Shown piece after piece: positions 7,895 to 15,713 of a DNA stretch of 64,000 bases. The DNA comes from CAWCDJ01 sp963796675 (GTDB taxonomy: Bacteria > Acidobacteriota > Terriglobia > Bryobacterales > Bryobacteraceae). Position numbers and translations under genes: made by a program. The stretch's first letter is position 1. Each line of letters begins with the position of its first letter. The stretch lies in assembly GCA_963796675.1 (NCBI GenBank), contig CAWCMS010000020.1, positions 310,001 to 374,000 on the forward strand, in the 5' to 3' direction. Under the pieces are notes generated by a model, which worked only from the letters and a program-made list of their open reading frames with translations, was not told where the DNA came from and made no database searches.

Positions 7895-8727
7895 ACATCA
7901 CGTTGTCCGGAGCCTCCGGTTTTATCGGCACCCGTTTGCGCACCGAACTGACGGGCCACAACGTCCGCACCGTGGGACACAAGACGGGCGGGTGGGATCC
8001 CGCGGTGCTGCAGGATACCGACGCAGTCATCCACCTGGCGGGCGAACCGGTGGGGCAGCGCTGGACGCCGGCCGCCAAAGAGCGGATCCGCGAAAGCCGC
8101 GTGCAAGGAACCAAGCGCCTGGTGGAAGCCATGGCGTCGATTCCGCAGCCTCCGCGCATACTCATCTGCTCGTCCGCCATCGGCTATTACGGGTCGCGGG
8201 GCGATGAAATCCTGACGGAATCTTCCGCGCCCGGCCGCGGGTTCCTCTCCGAGGTCTGCGTAGCATGGGAGCGCGAAGCACAGGCCGCCGAATCGCTCGG
8301 CACGCGCGTCGTGAGGATGCGCACCGGCATGGTGCTGGACCGCAACGGCGGCGCACTGACTCGCATGCTGCCGCCGTTTCGATTAGGCCTCGGGGGGCCT
8401 CTCGGCCCCGGCCGTCAGTGGATGTCCTGGATTCACATACAGGACCTGGTCGCGCTCTTCCTCTATGCCCTCGAGCATCCGCTGAGCGGACCGGTAAACG
8501 GCGTCGCGCCGGAACCGGTGACAAATGCCGAATTCACCCGCGCGCTGGCCTCGGCGCTGCACCGGCCGGCCATCTTTCCGATGCCCACGGCGGTGCTGCA
8601 ATTGATGTTCGGCGAAATGTCCGAAGTGCTGCTCGCAAGCCAGCGCGTGCTGCCGCGCGAGGCGGAAGCGGGCGGTTTCACCTTCCGCTACCCAAACGTC
8701 AGCCAGGCTCTCACCGCGCTGCTTTAG
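7891..8727 (+). CDS. TIGR01777-family SDR epimerase/oxidoreductase (YfcH-like)
   Basis: A 278-residue extended short-chain dehydrogenase fold. The nucleotide-binding glycine motif GASGFIGTRL is at residues 8-17, IHLAGEPVGQRW at about 47-58, and the catalytic-region Ser and YxxxG equivalent SSAIGYYG at about 93-100. The C-terminal half has the DUF1731 character (ANAxTNAEFTRALASALHRPA, then LLASQRVLPREAEAGGFTFRYP), diagnostic for TIGR01777 proteins. The natural substrate of the family is not established. It overlaps the photolyase gene by ATGA; co-occurrence of this family with photolyase genes is common in bacteria. Confidence 0.92.
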   Translation: MNITLSGASGFIGTRLRTELTGHNVRTVGHKTGGWDPAVLQDTDAVIHLAGEPVGQRWTPAAKERIRESRVQGTKRLVEAMASIPQPPRILICSSAIGYYGSRGDEILTESSAPGRGFLSEVCVAWEREAQAAESLGTRVVRMRTGMVLDRNGGALTRMLPPFRLGLGGPLGPGRQWMSWIHIQDLVALFLYALEHPLSGPVNGVAPEPVTNAEFTRALASALHRPAIFPMPTAVLQLMFGEMSEVLLASQRVLPREAEAGGFTFRYPNVSQALTALL

Positions 8728-8895
8728 GCGAATATCCCCCGGTTCGAAACTATGGCGCAGACACCGGCATCTTAAAAGGGAACGCCAACCTTCCAACCAT
8801 CGATCGCGAGCCCGCCACCTCCGCTCGTGCTTAACTGGAGTCATGGCGGTAACCCCGAGTCGCAACGGGCGTTCCTTCTTGGAACGAACTCAAGC

Positions 8896-9324
8896 ATGAA
8901 TCAAGGTAGACCACTGCAACTCATTCGAGTGCTCGCAGCCGCGGCGGTGCTCTTTAATGTAGGCGGCAACTATTTTCTCAGCGTGGGGATGAAGAGCCTC
9001 GGAGCCACGGTAACACTCGCTTCGTTTCTGCCGGTCTTCACCAACGTCTGGATCCTGCTGGGCATCTCCCTGCTGGCCGGATGGCTGATTGCGCAGTTGT
9101 CTCTGTTGAGCTGGGCGGATTTGACCTACGTTCTGCCGATCACGTCCTCGGCGTACGTCCTTACCGCTCTGCTCGGCGCCGTATCGCTGGGCGAGCACGT
9201 CTCCCTCGCACATTGGGGAGGAATCGGTCTCATCTTCCTGGGCGTGCTGGTGGTGGGACGCACGCGTCCCCGCACCGTACACCTGGTGGTAGAGCAGGCG
9301 CGCGGAGAGGCGGCGGGCCAGTGA
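8896..9324 (+). CDS. Half-size DMT/SMR-type membrane protein, subunit 1
   Basis: About 142 residues with four predicted helices (LIRVLAAAAVLFNVGGNYF, a second at LASFLPVFTNVWILLGISL, then LIAQLSLLSW and LTYVLPITSSAYVLTALLG). It belongs to the drug/metabolite transporter superfamily in its half-size form, like EmrE or ArnE/ArnF. The ATG at 8896 begins the first helix; the upstream in-frame extension (from 8827) is not conserved-looking. The stop overlaps the GTG of a second half-size protein by four bases, suggesting an obligate heterodimer. Substrate is unknown; lipid-carrier flippase or small-cation export are both possible. The 168-bp gap before it shows no riboswitch I can recognise. Confidence 0.75.
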   Translation: MNQGRPLQLIRVLAAAAVLFNVGGNYFLSVGMKSLGATVTLASFLPVFTNVWILLGISLLAGWLIAQLSLLSWADLTYVLPITSSAYVLTALLGAVSLGEHVSLAHWGGIGLIFLGVLVVGRTRPRTVHLVVEQARGEAAGQ

Positions 9325-9686
9325 AGTGGATCCTGGTACTGGTGATCATCGCCTGTAACGCAGCGGGCGACCTTTTGAACTCTTTCGGCATGCGCCGGCA
9401 TGGGGAAGTGCAGAGCTTTCACCCATCGGCACTTGGCCGCCTGGTCAGTTCGGTATCGCGGAACCGCTACGTGGTGGGCGGCATCCTGTCCATGATCGTA
9501 GGATTCTTCGCGCTGCTCTCGCTGCTTTCCATCGCCGACCTGAGCTTCGCCATCCCGGCGACGGCCGGAAGCTACATGATCGAAACGATCCTGGCCCGGG
9601 TCTTTCTGAAAGAGCAGGTTCTCTGGCAACGCTGGCTGGGAGCTTTTCTAGTCGCCGGCGGTGTGGTCCTGCTTTCGCTGCCGTAG
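9321..9686 (+). CDS. Half-size DMT/SMR-type membrane protein, subunit 2
   Basis: 121 residues from a GTG at 9321 that overlaps the preceding stop. Four helices are visible (WILVLVIIACNAAGDLL, YVVGGILSMIVGFFALLSLL, LSFAIPATAGSYMIETILA, and WLGAFLVAGGVVLLSLP), and the third and fourth carry the Pro/Gly-rich interface pattern of SMR and EamA-type proteins. The pair (142 and 121 residues) resembles ArnE/ArnF or other paired SMR systems in which opposite-topology subunits form one transporter. The gene ends one base before the convergent DMT permease. Confidence 0.75.
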   Translation: MKWILVLVIIACNAAGDLLNSFGMRRHGEVQSFHPSALGRLVSSVSRNRYVVGGILSMIVGFFALLSLLSIADLSFAIPATAGSYMIETILARVFLKEQVLWQRWLGAFLVAGGVVLLSLP

Positions 9687-9687
9687 A

Positions 9688-10587
9688 TCAGAGCCCGATC
9701 AGCACCAAGCCCGCAACCACCATCGCGGTGGCAAGCGCCTTGCCGGCGAGCACCGCACCACGGAACTCTTCCTCCATCCAAGCGGGTTTCCATTTCGTAA
9801 TCAGGTACGCGCCCAGGAAGATGATGACGTAACGGACGCCCGAGATCGCATCCACGATCGCCGGGTTCGCCCGGCTGATCGCGAAGTAAATCAGGAACGA
9901 TCCCACGCCCGCCATCAGGCGGTTCACCATGTACCAGAATTTGCTGGACGGCCGGGCATCGCCCACGTTTTCGGCGATTTGCTTTCTCCACGAGGCGCGC
10001 ACCAACAGGAACATGGCCCCCGTAAATGTCCCCAGGGTGAAGAACACGTAGCCGCTCACAAAATTGACATGGTTGAAGACGATTTTCTGCAGCACGTTGA
10101 CCAGCCCGAAAGAGCCCGACGCCAGGAGCACCGGCGCCAGCAGGCCCCTATAGTTCAGGCTCTCGGTGAGGAACATCGCGAAGCCGCCGCCTACCAGCAG
10201 CCCGAACCCGGCCAGATCGGCGCCGCCGATCAGACTTCCCAGCAGTGCCCACCCGATCAACGCCGTGGCCACCGGCGCGAATCCGCCCATCACCGCCAGG
10301 GCTTCCGACGCTTCGCCCCGTTTAAGCGCCAGGTAATAGAAGAACAGCGCCACCATCTGGAAGGCGCCCGACCCGAACGAGAGCGCCGCCACCCAAAGCG
10401 GCGGCATGTGGAACCCGAAGAAGATCAGAGCGAGACCGAAAATGCTGATGGCCCCCATCCAGAAAATGTACGAGATCAGGTTCTGGGTGCCCGGCTTCTT
10501 GAGCAGGATCTTGTCCCAAATCAACGAAATCCCGATCAGCGCGTGGGCCAGGATGGCGATCGCGATGCCGCTCGTGAGTATAGGCAT
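9688..10587 (-). CDS. Full-length EamA/DMT-family permease
   Basis: 299 residues from the ATG at 10587, with ten hydrophobic segments arranged as two EamA-like repeats of five (for example FQMVALFFYYLALKRGEASEALAVMGGFAP in the first half and LMAGVGSFLIYFAISRANPAIVDAISGVRYVIIFLGAYL in the second). This repeat pattern is typical of DMT exporters for metabolites or amino acids. The first helix (SGIAIAILAHALIGISLIWDKILLKK) resembles RhaT/EamA-like members. Substrate is unknown. It is convergent with the half-size DMT pair, with essentially no gap, and divergent from DUF1385-prfA. The longer upstream frame antisense to the DUF1385 gene is not coding. Confidence 0.85.
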   Translation of the reverse strand: MPILTSGIAIAILAHALIGISLIWDKILLKKPGTQNLISYIFWMGAISIFGLALIFFGFHMPPLWVAALSFGSGAFQMVALFFYYLALKRGEASEALAVMGGFAPVATALIGWALLGSLIGGADLAGFGLLVGGGFAMFLTESLNYRGLLAPVLLASGSFGLVNVLQKIVFNHVNFVSGYVFFTLGTFTGAMFLLVRASWRKQIAENVGDARPSSKFWYMVNRLMAGVGSFLIYFAISRANPAIVDAISGVRYVIIFLGAYLITKWKPAWMEEEFRGAVLAGKALATAMVVAGLVLIGL

Positions 10588-10674
10588 GGACCCGCACAGT
10601 ATCGTGCAGATCGGCTTCCAGACCTTGCCGGGACCCGTGGCGTATAATGAAGAGGTAACACACTGAGAGGTTTT

Positions 10675-11661
10675 GTGTCCCCAAGCACGTTTTTCCGTCT
10701 TTTCACCCACATGCAGATGATGCCGATTCTCGAAAGCGGCGAAGAAACGCTCGTCGGGGGGCAGGCCGTGATGGAAGGCGTGATGATGCGCGCTCCTCAC
10801 AGCTACTGCGTGGCGGTGCGCAAACCGAACGGCGAGATCGTGACGGAAGAGATGCCGCTCGAACGCATGTCGGAGCGCTACAAAATCTTCCGGTACCCGA
10901 TATTCCGCGGCGTGGGGACGTTGTACCAGGCTCTGAAACTGGGCGGCCGTGCGCTGAAGTATTCCGCCGCCGCGGCCCTCGACGACCCGAACCTGAACCC
11001 GTCCGGCGAGCAGGCGAAAGAGATCCCCGGCTGGGCGTTGATCGGTCCGGTGCTGTTTTCGCTGGCGTTTTTCATCTTCGCCTACAAATTCGTGCCGCTT
11101 TTCGTGGCCACCAAGCTGGCAGCCGTATACCCGGTGCTCCAGGAGCGGCTTTTGTTCAACTCGGTGGACGGCGTCATCCGCCTGATCATTCTGCTCGCCC
11201 TGCTGTTCGTGTTGTCGCGGATGAAGGACATTCACCGCGTCTTCGAATACCACGGTGCCGAACACAAGGTAGTTTACAATTTCGAATCGGGCCAGCCGGT
11301 CAATGTAGATAACGCGCAGCGCTTCTCCACGTTCCATCCCCGCTGCGGAACCAGCTTCCTGTTCGTGATCTTCGTGCTCGCGATTCCCTTCTACGCGCTG
11401 ATTCCCTTCGACGGGTTCGCAGCCAAACTGGTCTGCCGCGTGGTGCTGGTGCCGCTGATTGCCGGGATCGCCTATGAGCTGATCCGCTTCGCCGCCAAAC
11501 GCCGCGGCTCGTTCCTCGCCACCCTTACCGCTCCGGGACTCTGGATGCAACGCATCACGACCAAGCCGCCCTCGGACGATCAGGCTGCGGTGGCCATCCA
11601 GGCGCTCGAAGGCGCCATGGCGCTTGAAAAGTCTCAGGGCGGCGAATTGGTCATCGCATAA
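10675..11661 (+). CDS. DUF1385 membrane protein (YqhQ-like)
   Basis: 328 residues. The N-terminal GGQAVMEGVMMR motif (residues about 28-39) and the later FEYHGAEHKVVYNFE and FHPRCGTSFLF motifs define DUF1385. Three or four hydrophobic segments follow (PVLFSLAFFIFAYKFVPLF, IRLIILLALLFVL, FLFVIFVLAIPFYALI, LVCRVVLVPLIAGIAYELI). The conserved His/Cys/Glu residues have led to its description as a putative metal-dependent enzyme, but its function is unknown. It sits 6 bp upstream of prfA, followed by prmC, an order kept in Firmicutes and Acidobacteria. The start is taken as GTG 10675; ATG codons at 10711 and 10717 are also possible. Confidence 0.88.
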   Translation: MSPSTFFRLFTHMQMMPILESGEETLVGGQAVMEGVMMRAPHSYCVAVRKPNGEIVTEEMPLERMSERYKIFRYPIFRGVGTLYQALKLGGRALKYSAAAALDDPNLNPSGEQAKEIPGWALIGPVLFSLAFFIFAYKFVPLFVATKLAAVYPVLQERLLFNSVDGVIRLIILLALLFVLSRMKDIHRVFEYHGAEHKVVYNFESGQPVNVDNAQRFSTFHPRCGTSFLFVIFVLAIPFYALIPFDGFAAKLVCRVVLVPLIAGIAYELIRFAAKRRGSFLATLTAPGLWMQRITTKPPSDDQAAVAIQALEGAMALEKSQGGELVIA

Positions 11662-11667
11662 CTCAAC

Positions 11668-12762
11668 ATGCTCTCCCTGCAAGTCGTTCAGAAGCTCGAT
11701 CAGCTCGAAAAGCGCTTCGATGAGCTGAACCGCCAGATGGCGGACCCCGCGGTCATCAGCGATGGCGACCAGTATCGCAAGGTCACCAAGACGCATAGCG
11801 AACTCTCGGAAGTGGTGGCCAAGTATCGCGAATGGAAGAAGGCCGCCGATTCGCTCTCGCAGGCCAAGCCCATGCTCGATGAGCGCGACGCCGATCTCCG
11901 CGCCATGGCGGAAGAAGAAGTCGCGCGCCTGGGGCCCGAACTCGAGCGATACGAAGAAGAACTCAAGATCCTCCTGCTACCCAAGGATCCCAACGACGAT
12001 AAAAACGTCGTGCTCGAAATCCGCGCCGGCACTGGCGGCGACGAGGCCACGCTTTTCGCGGCCGAGATCTTCCGCATGTACTCGCGCTACGCCGAGTCGC
12101 AGAACTGGAAGATTGAAATCACGTCGAGCAGTGAGTCTTCGGTCGGCGGCCTGAAAGAGGTCATCGCCCTGGTAAGCGGCGACAAGGTCTACAGCAAGCT
12201 GAAGTACGAAAGCGGCGTCCACCGCGTGCAGCGGGTGCCCGTGACCGAGCAGCAGGGGCGCGTCCACACCTCCGCCATCACTGTGGCGGTGCTGCCCGAA
12301 GCCGATGACGTCGAAATCAGGATCGACCCCAAGGACGTCCGCATCGATACCTTCTGCTCGTCGGGACCCGGCGGGCAGTCGGTCAACACCACCTATTCGG
12401 CCGTACGGCTCACGCACCTTCCGACCGGATTGATCGTCTCCTGCCAGGACGAGAAGTCGCAGATCAAGAATCGCGCCAAGGCGGAGCGCGTGTTGCGTTC
12501 CCGGCTCTACGAAATCGAACTCGAAAAGCAGCAGGCGGCACTCGGCGCCGAGCGTCGCAGCATGGTCGGCTCGGGCGATCGCAGCGAGAAGATCCGCACT
12601 TATAACTTCCCCCAGAACCGCGTCACTGACCACCGCATCGGTTTGACACTGCACCAGCTGGATTTCGTGATGGACGGCAAGCTCGACCAGATCGTAGAAG
12701 CGCTCATCACGTATTACCGCACCCAAAAGCTTGGTGATGCCAGCGGCCACGCCGCCGATTAG
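11668..12762 (+). CDS. prfA: Peptide chain release factor 1
   Basis: 364 residues, full length for bacterial RF1. The GGQ motif that enters the peptidyl-transferase centre is present (GPGGQSVN near residue 235), followed by the QDEKSQIKNRAKA helix typical of class I factors. The anticodon-loop region GVHRVQRVPVTEQQGRVHTSAITV has the RF1-type context. The Gln of GGQ is the target of the methyltransferase PrmC, encoded directly downstream with a 6-bp gap. A DUF1385 gene precedes it by 6 bp, so the three genes form a conserved operon. Confidence 0.98.
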   Translation: MLSLQVVQKLDQLEKRFDELNRQMADPAVISDGDQYRKVTKTHSELSEVVAKYREWKKAADSLSQAKPMLDERDADLRAMAEEEVARLGPELERYEEELKILLLPKDPNDDKNVVLEIRAGTGGDEATLFAAEIFRMYSRYAESQNWKIEITSSSESSVGGLKEVIALVSGDKVYSKLKYESGVHRVQRVPVTEQQGRVHTSAITVAVLPEADDVEIRIDPKDVRIDTFCSSGPGGQSVNTTYSAVRLTHLPTGLIVSCQDEKSQIKNRAKAERVLRSRLYEIELEKQQAALGAERRSMVGSGDRSEKIRTYNFPQNRVTDHRIGLTLHQLDFVMDGKLDQIVEALITYYRTQKLGDASGHAAD

Positions 12763-12768
12763 CTCCCC

Positions 12769-13608
12769 ATGACGCTGCAGACCGCTCTTCTCCAGGGCAC
12801 TCGCCTGCTGGAGGAGGCCGGCGTAGCAGTTCCGCGGCTGACCGCGGAAGTGCTGCTTTCGCACGCCATCCATTGCGAGCGGGTCTACCTCTACGGGCAT
12901 CCGGAGCAGGAATTGCGCGAGGTGGAATGGATCCACTACGGCCGCTACCTGCACGAGCGAATGCAGGGCAAGCCCACCCAGTACATCACCGGGCGCCAGG
13001 AGTTTTACGGGCGCGAATTCCGCGTCACGCCCGAAGTTCTGATTCCCCGCCCCGAGACCGAGCATGTGGTGGAAGTCGCGCTTCAGCGGTGCGCGGACGC
13101 CCGGCGGATCCTGGACGTGGGCGCCGGATCGGGCGCGCTGGCGGTGACCCTGCAATTGGAAACGGGCGCGGCGGTATGGGCCACCGACATCTCGGCCTCC
13201 GCCGCCAGAGTCGCTCTGGGGAATGCGCAACGCCTCGGAGCGCGCGTCGAAATCGTGGCATGCGACCTGATGGAAGCGATCGCGACGGAGAGCGTCGACC
13301 TGATCGTCTCCAATCCGCCCTACGTGCCTCTGGGCGACCGCAACGGCTTGCAGCGCGAAGTCCGCGACTGGGAACCGCACGTGGCGCTATTCGCCGGCGA
13401 GAGCGGCTTCGAACTCTACGACCGGATCATCGCCGATGCCCCGCGAGTGCTCCGGCCGGGCGGATGGCTCATCCTGGAACTGGGCTTCGGCAGCCTCACG
13501 CACGTGAGCGCGCAACTCGGGGGATGGAGCGAAGTCCACGTCGAGCCCGATCTCGCCGGCATTCCGCGGGTGATCGTGGGGCGGGCCTCCAGGCGTGCCC
13601 GGTTTTAA
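12769..13608 (+). CDS. prmC: Protein-(glutamine-N5) methyltransferase, release factor-specific
   Basis: 279 residues. The N-terminal helical substrate-recognition domain is followed by a Rossmann methyltransferase domain with the SAM motif DVGAGSGALA (residues about 116-125) and the NPPY catalytic motif (SNPPYVPLGD near 183-192) that holds the glutamine amide. It methylates the GGQ glutamine of RF1 and RF2. The position just after prfA supports the assignment. The last residues (VGRASRRARF) are encoded in the left arm of an inverted repeat that continues past the stop, so the C-terminus may be shaped by that repeat. Confidence 0.97.
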   Translation: MTLQTALLQGTRLLEEAGVAVPRLTAEVLLSHAIHCERVYLYGHPEQELREVEWIHYGRYLHERMQGKPTQYITGRQEFYGREFRVTPEVLIPRPETEHVVEVALQRCADARRILDVGAGSGALAVTLQLETGAAVWATDISASAARVALGNAQRLGARVEIVACDLMEAIATESVDLIVSNPPYVPLGDRNGLQREVRDWEPHVALFAGESGFELYDRIIADAPRVLRPGGWLILELGFGSLTHVSAQLGGWSEVHVEPDLAGIPRVIVGRASRRARF

Positions 13609-13628
13609 AGGGCGAAGAACTGCCCCAC
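13576..13628. repeat. Short inverted repeat at the convergent prmC / VWA gene ends
   Basis: GTGGGGC (13576-13582) is matched by GCCCCAC (13622-13628). The left arm lies inside the prmC coding region and the right arm lies just before the end of the convergent VWA gene. The core resembles the longer TGGGGCAGG...CCTGCCCCA element at 53810-53892. It may be a degenerate copy of the same intergenic family, or a bidirectional terminator without a T-run. Confidence 0.45.
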
Positions 13629-13635
13629 CCTACCA

Positions 13636-15711
13636 CTACGGAACCAGCATCACCGGAGCCTGCCAGAACGCCGCCTTCTGCGTGCTTGGATCGAGCACCG
13701 TCACCTGGCACGTATAACGTCCGGCCGGCAGCTTCTCCAGCCCCAGGCTGAAGCGCAGCGGCACGGTCTTCAGGCGGCTGGCCGTCGCATCCGAGACGGG
13801 CATCGGCAGCGTCTCGAACGCCTTCACGCGTCCGCGGTAGAACGTCACGAAAGCGACCACCGGCTGCGTAGCGGCGGCCCCAGGCTCGTAGGCCTGGAGA
13901 TAGACATACATATCGCGGCCGCGGCTGAATACCCGGGTCACACTGGGAATCAGCTTTTGCCCGTCGTGCACCAGCGGGTTGGTGGCCTGGTCCTTATCTT
14001 TGCCGGCCGTATATAGTGCGTCTTTCAGGTCCACTCGCTGGCTGCTGAGAACCACGGAGCTGATGGGAATCCGCTTCTCTTCCTTATTCAGGTTGGGGAC
14101 CACGAATTTCGAAAGGTAAGTGCCGATGCGGCCCGTTTCGTCGTCTCTTGCCAGCACTTTGATCGTATAGGTTCCGGGTAACAGAGTGTAACCGGTGTCG
14201 TATTCGATCGGCCGTTTGGATAATTCCGCCGCCGTCTCTCCGCTCAGCTTGATATCGACCTTGTCCCGGAGATTCTGAATGGTCGTTCCGTACTCGTCCT
14301 TGATTTCGCCGATGAAATCGATCAAGGTCCGTTCGGCTCCCCCCTTGCGCGCCCGCGCCAGTTCACTTCCGGGGATCTTCATCACCACGGGCACGTAATA
14401 CTCGGCGCGATTCAACTGGAAGTAGTTCACCTCCATCGCGATGGTCAGCTCGGTGATCGGATCTTCGAGCATCAACGCATCTTCCAGCTGCCGCTCCTTA
14501 TCGGCGGAGGTGAACTTACGGAACTCCTTGCCGGCAAAGTAGCCCTGGCGATAATCCAGCTTGGCGGTTACATCTTTGACCGCGATCTTGATCCGCCGGA
14601 ACTTACCGTCGAGCGTCCCGTTGCTGGTGTAATAGCCGATGATGTAGTAATCCGAAAACGCCTTCTGCGCCTGCACGATTCCCACGGTCAAATCGTTCAC
14701 GTCGAGCAGCGCCTTGCCGCCCGTATCCGCGGCCAGCGAATAGAGCGTATCCTGCGACTGCTGGAAGTTGTTCGCCATCGCCATCGCGGAGCCGCCCGTG
14801 TACATCGCCTGCCCGCCCGGAGAGCCGTGGGTCGCATCGCCGAGCGGCGCCGAGGCCACCAGGCCCCGGGCGTCTATGGTATACATCGTGACGTTGGCGC
14901 GAACCGCGGCGTTGATGGTGGCACGAAGCTGCGCCTGGTTATCGACGCCGTTCAGCCGCATGCCGCTCGCAAAATAGATCAGCGCCTTCTTCTCGTTCAG
15001 CCGCCCCAGCATGGTGGCCGCGGTCTGGATCGCCGAAAGCTGCCGGTCGGTATTGAAGATATTGAACTCGCTGTCGTCCTGCCCGAACGCTGCGCCCGTG
15101 TCCGCGGAGCTCGCGTCATCGGCATCTTCGTCGAGCCCCTGCTCGGCCAGCACCATCTTTTCGATCGAATTCAGCAGCCGGTCGCGATCGTCTGTGAAGT
15201 CTTCGAGCACCTTGACGGCCCCGCTGGTATACGTCATCAGCGCCACCAGGTCGGCTGAAGTCATCTGTGTCTGGATGAACTTCTGCGCCGCCGCCGTGGC
15301 CCGCAACTGATCGGGCACCGGCATCGAGGTCATATCGAAGTAGAGGACCAGCAGGCGCCGGTTGCGATAATGGAGATCGCCCGGCGGCTCCGGCGCGATC
15401 TGCGTCCGCGTCGCCGGCTGCACCTTGGGAGTCTCGATGGCCGGGGCGGACGCGGCCGCCGCCACCGGCTTCTCCGGCACCTCGGGCAGCGACTGATACT
15501 CGAAGAGCCGGATCTCCTGCGGGACTCCGTTTTCCGTCACCGTGAAGTCCTTGGCGGTCAGGCCCGCGACGCTCTTGCCGCTCTTGTCCTTCACGGTGAC
15601 TACTTCCACCACCAGCTGTGAGCTGGCCGAAAACTTCACTACGCCGCTATCGGACTGCTGAGCGCCCGCGGGCACGAGCCACAGTAAGAGTGCCGCTGTC
15701 ATCCATCGCAT
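13636..15711 (-). CDS. Secreted VWA-domain protein, TIGR03436-type
   Basis: 691 residues from the ATG at 15711 (MRWMTAALLLWLVPAGAQ is a signal peptide). Residues about 25-75 form a beta-rich N-domain (VEVVTVKDKSGKSVAGLTAKDFTVTENG) seen in front of acidobacterial VWA domains. The VWA domain runs from about 105 to 340 and starts with LLVLYFDMTSMP, an atypical MIDAS (D-x-T-S rather than DxSxS). The C-terminal half is beta-rich with repeated LPGTYTIKVLARD-like and LPAGRYTCQVTVLD-like segments. TIGR03436 proteins are numerous in Acidobacteria and have no known function; extracellular binding is a guess. The gene starts 2 bp after the stop of the TonB-like receptor gene and is probably in its operon. 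Confidence 0.88.
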   Translation of the reverse strand: MRWMTAALLLWLVPAGAQQSDSGVVKFSASSQLVVEVVTVKDKSGKSVAGLTAKDFTVTENGVPQEIRLFEYQSLPEVPEKPVAAAASAPAIETPKVQPATRTQIAPEPPGDLHYRNRRLLVLYFDMTSMPVPDQLRATAAAQKFIQTQMTSADLVALMTYTSGAVKVLEDFTDDRDRLLNSIEKMVLAEQGLDEDADDASSADTGAAFGQDDSEFNIFNTDRQLSAIQTAATMLGRLNEKKALIYFASGMRLNGVDNQAQLRATINAAVRANVTMYTIDARGLVASAPLGDATHGSPGGQAMYTGGSAMAMANNFQQSQDTLYSLAADTGGKALLDVNDLTVGIVQAQKAFSDYYIIGYYTSNGTLDGKFRRIKIAVKDVTAKLDYRQGYFAGKEFRKFTSADKERQLEDALMLEDPITELTIAMEVNYFQLNRAEYYVPVVMKIPGSELARARKGGAERTLIDFIGEIKDEYGTTIQNLRDKVDIKLSGETAAELSKRPIEYDTGYTLLPGTYTIKVLARDDETGRIGTYLSKFVVPNLNKEEKRIPISSVVLSSQRVDLKDALYTAGKDKDQATNPLVHDGQKLIPSVTRVFSRGRDMYVYLQAYEPGAAATQPVVAFVTFYRGRVKAFETLPMPVSDATASRLKTVPLRFSLGLEKLPAGRYTCQVTVLDPSTQKAAFWQAPVMLVP

Positions 15712-15713
15712 GG

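Noticed and set aside
8728..8895. Guanidine (ykkC/mini-ykkC) riboswitch before the half-size transporter pair
   Set aside because: SMR genes often follow such RNAs, but I found no paired ACGR-loop hairpins or ykkC core here.
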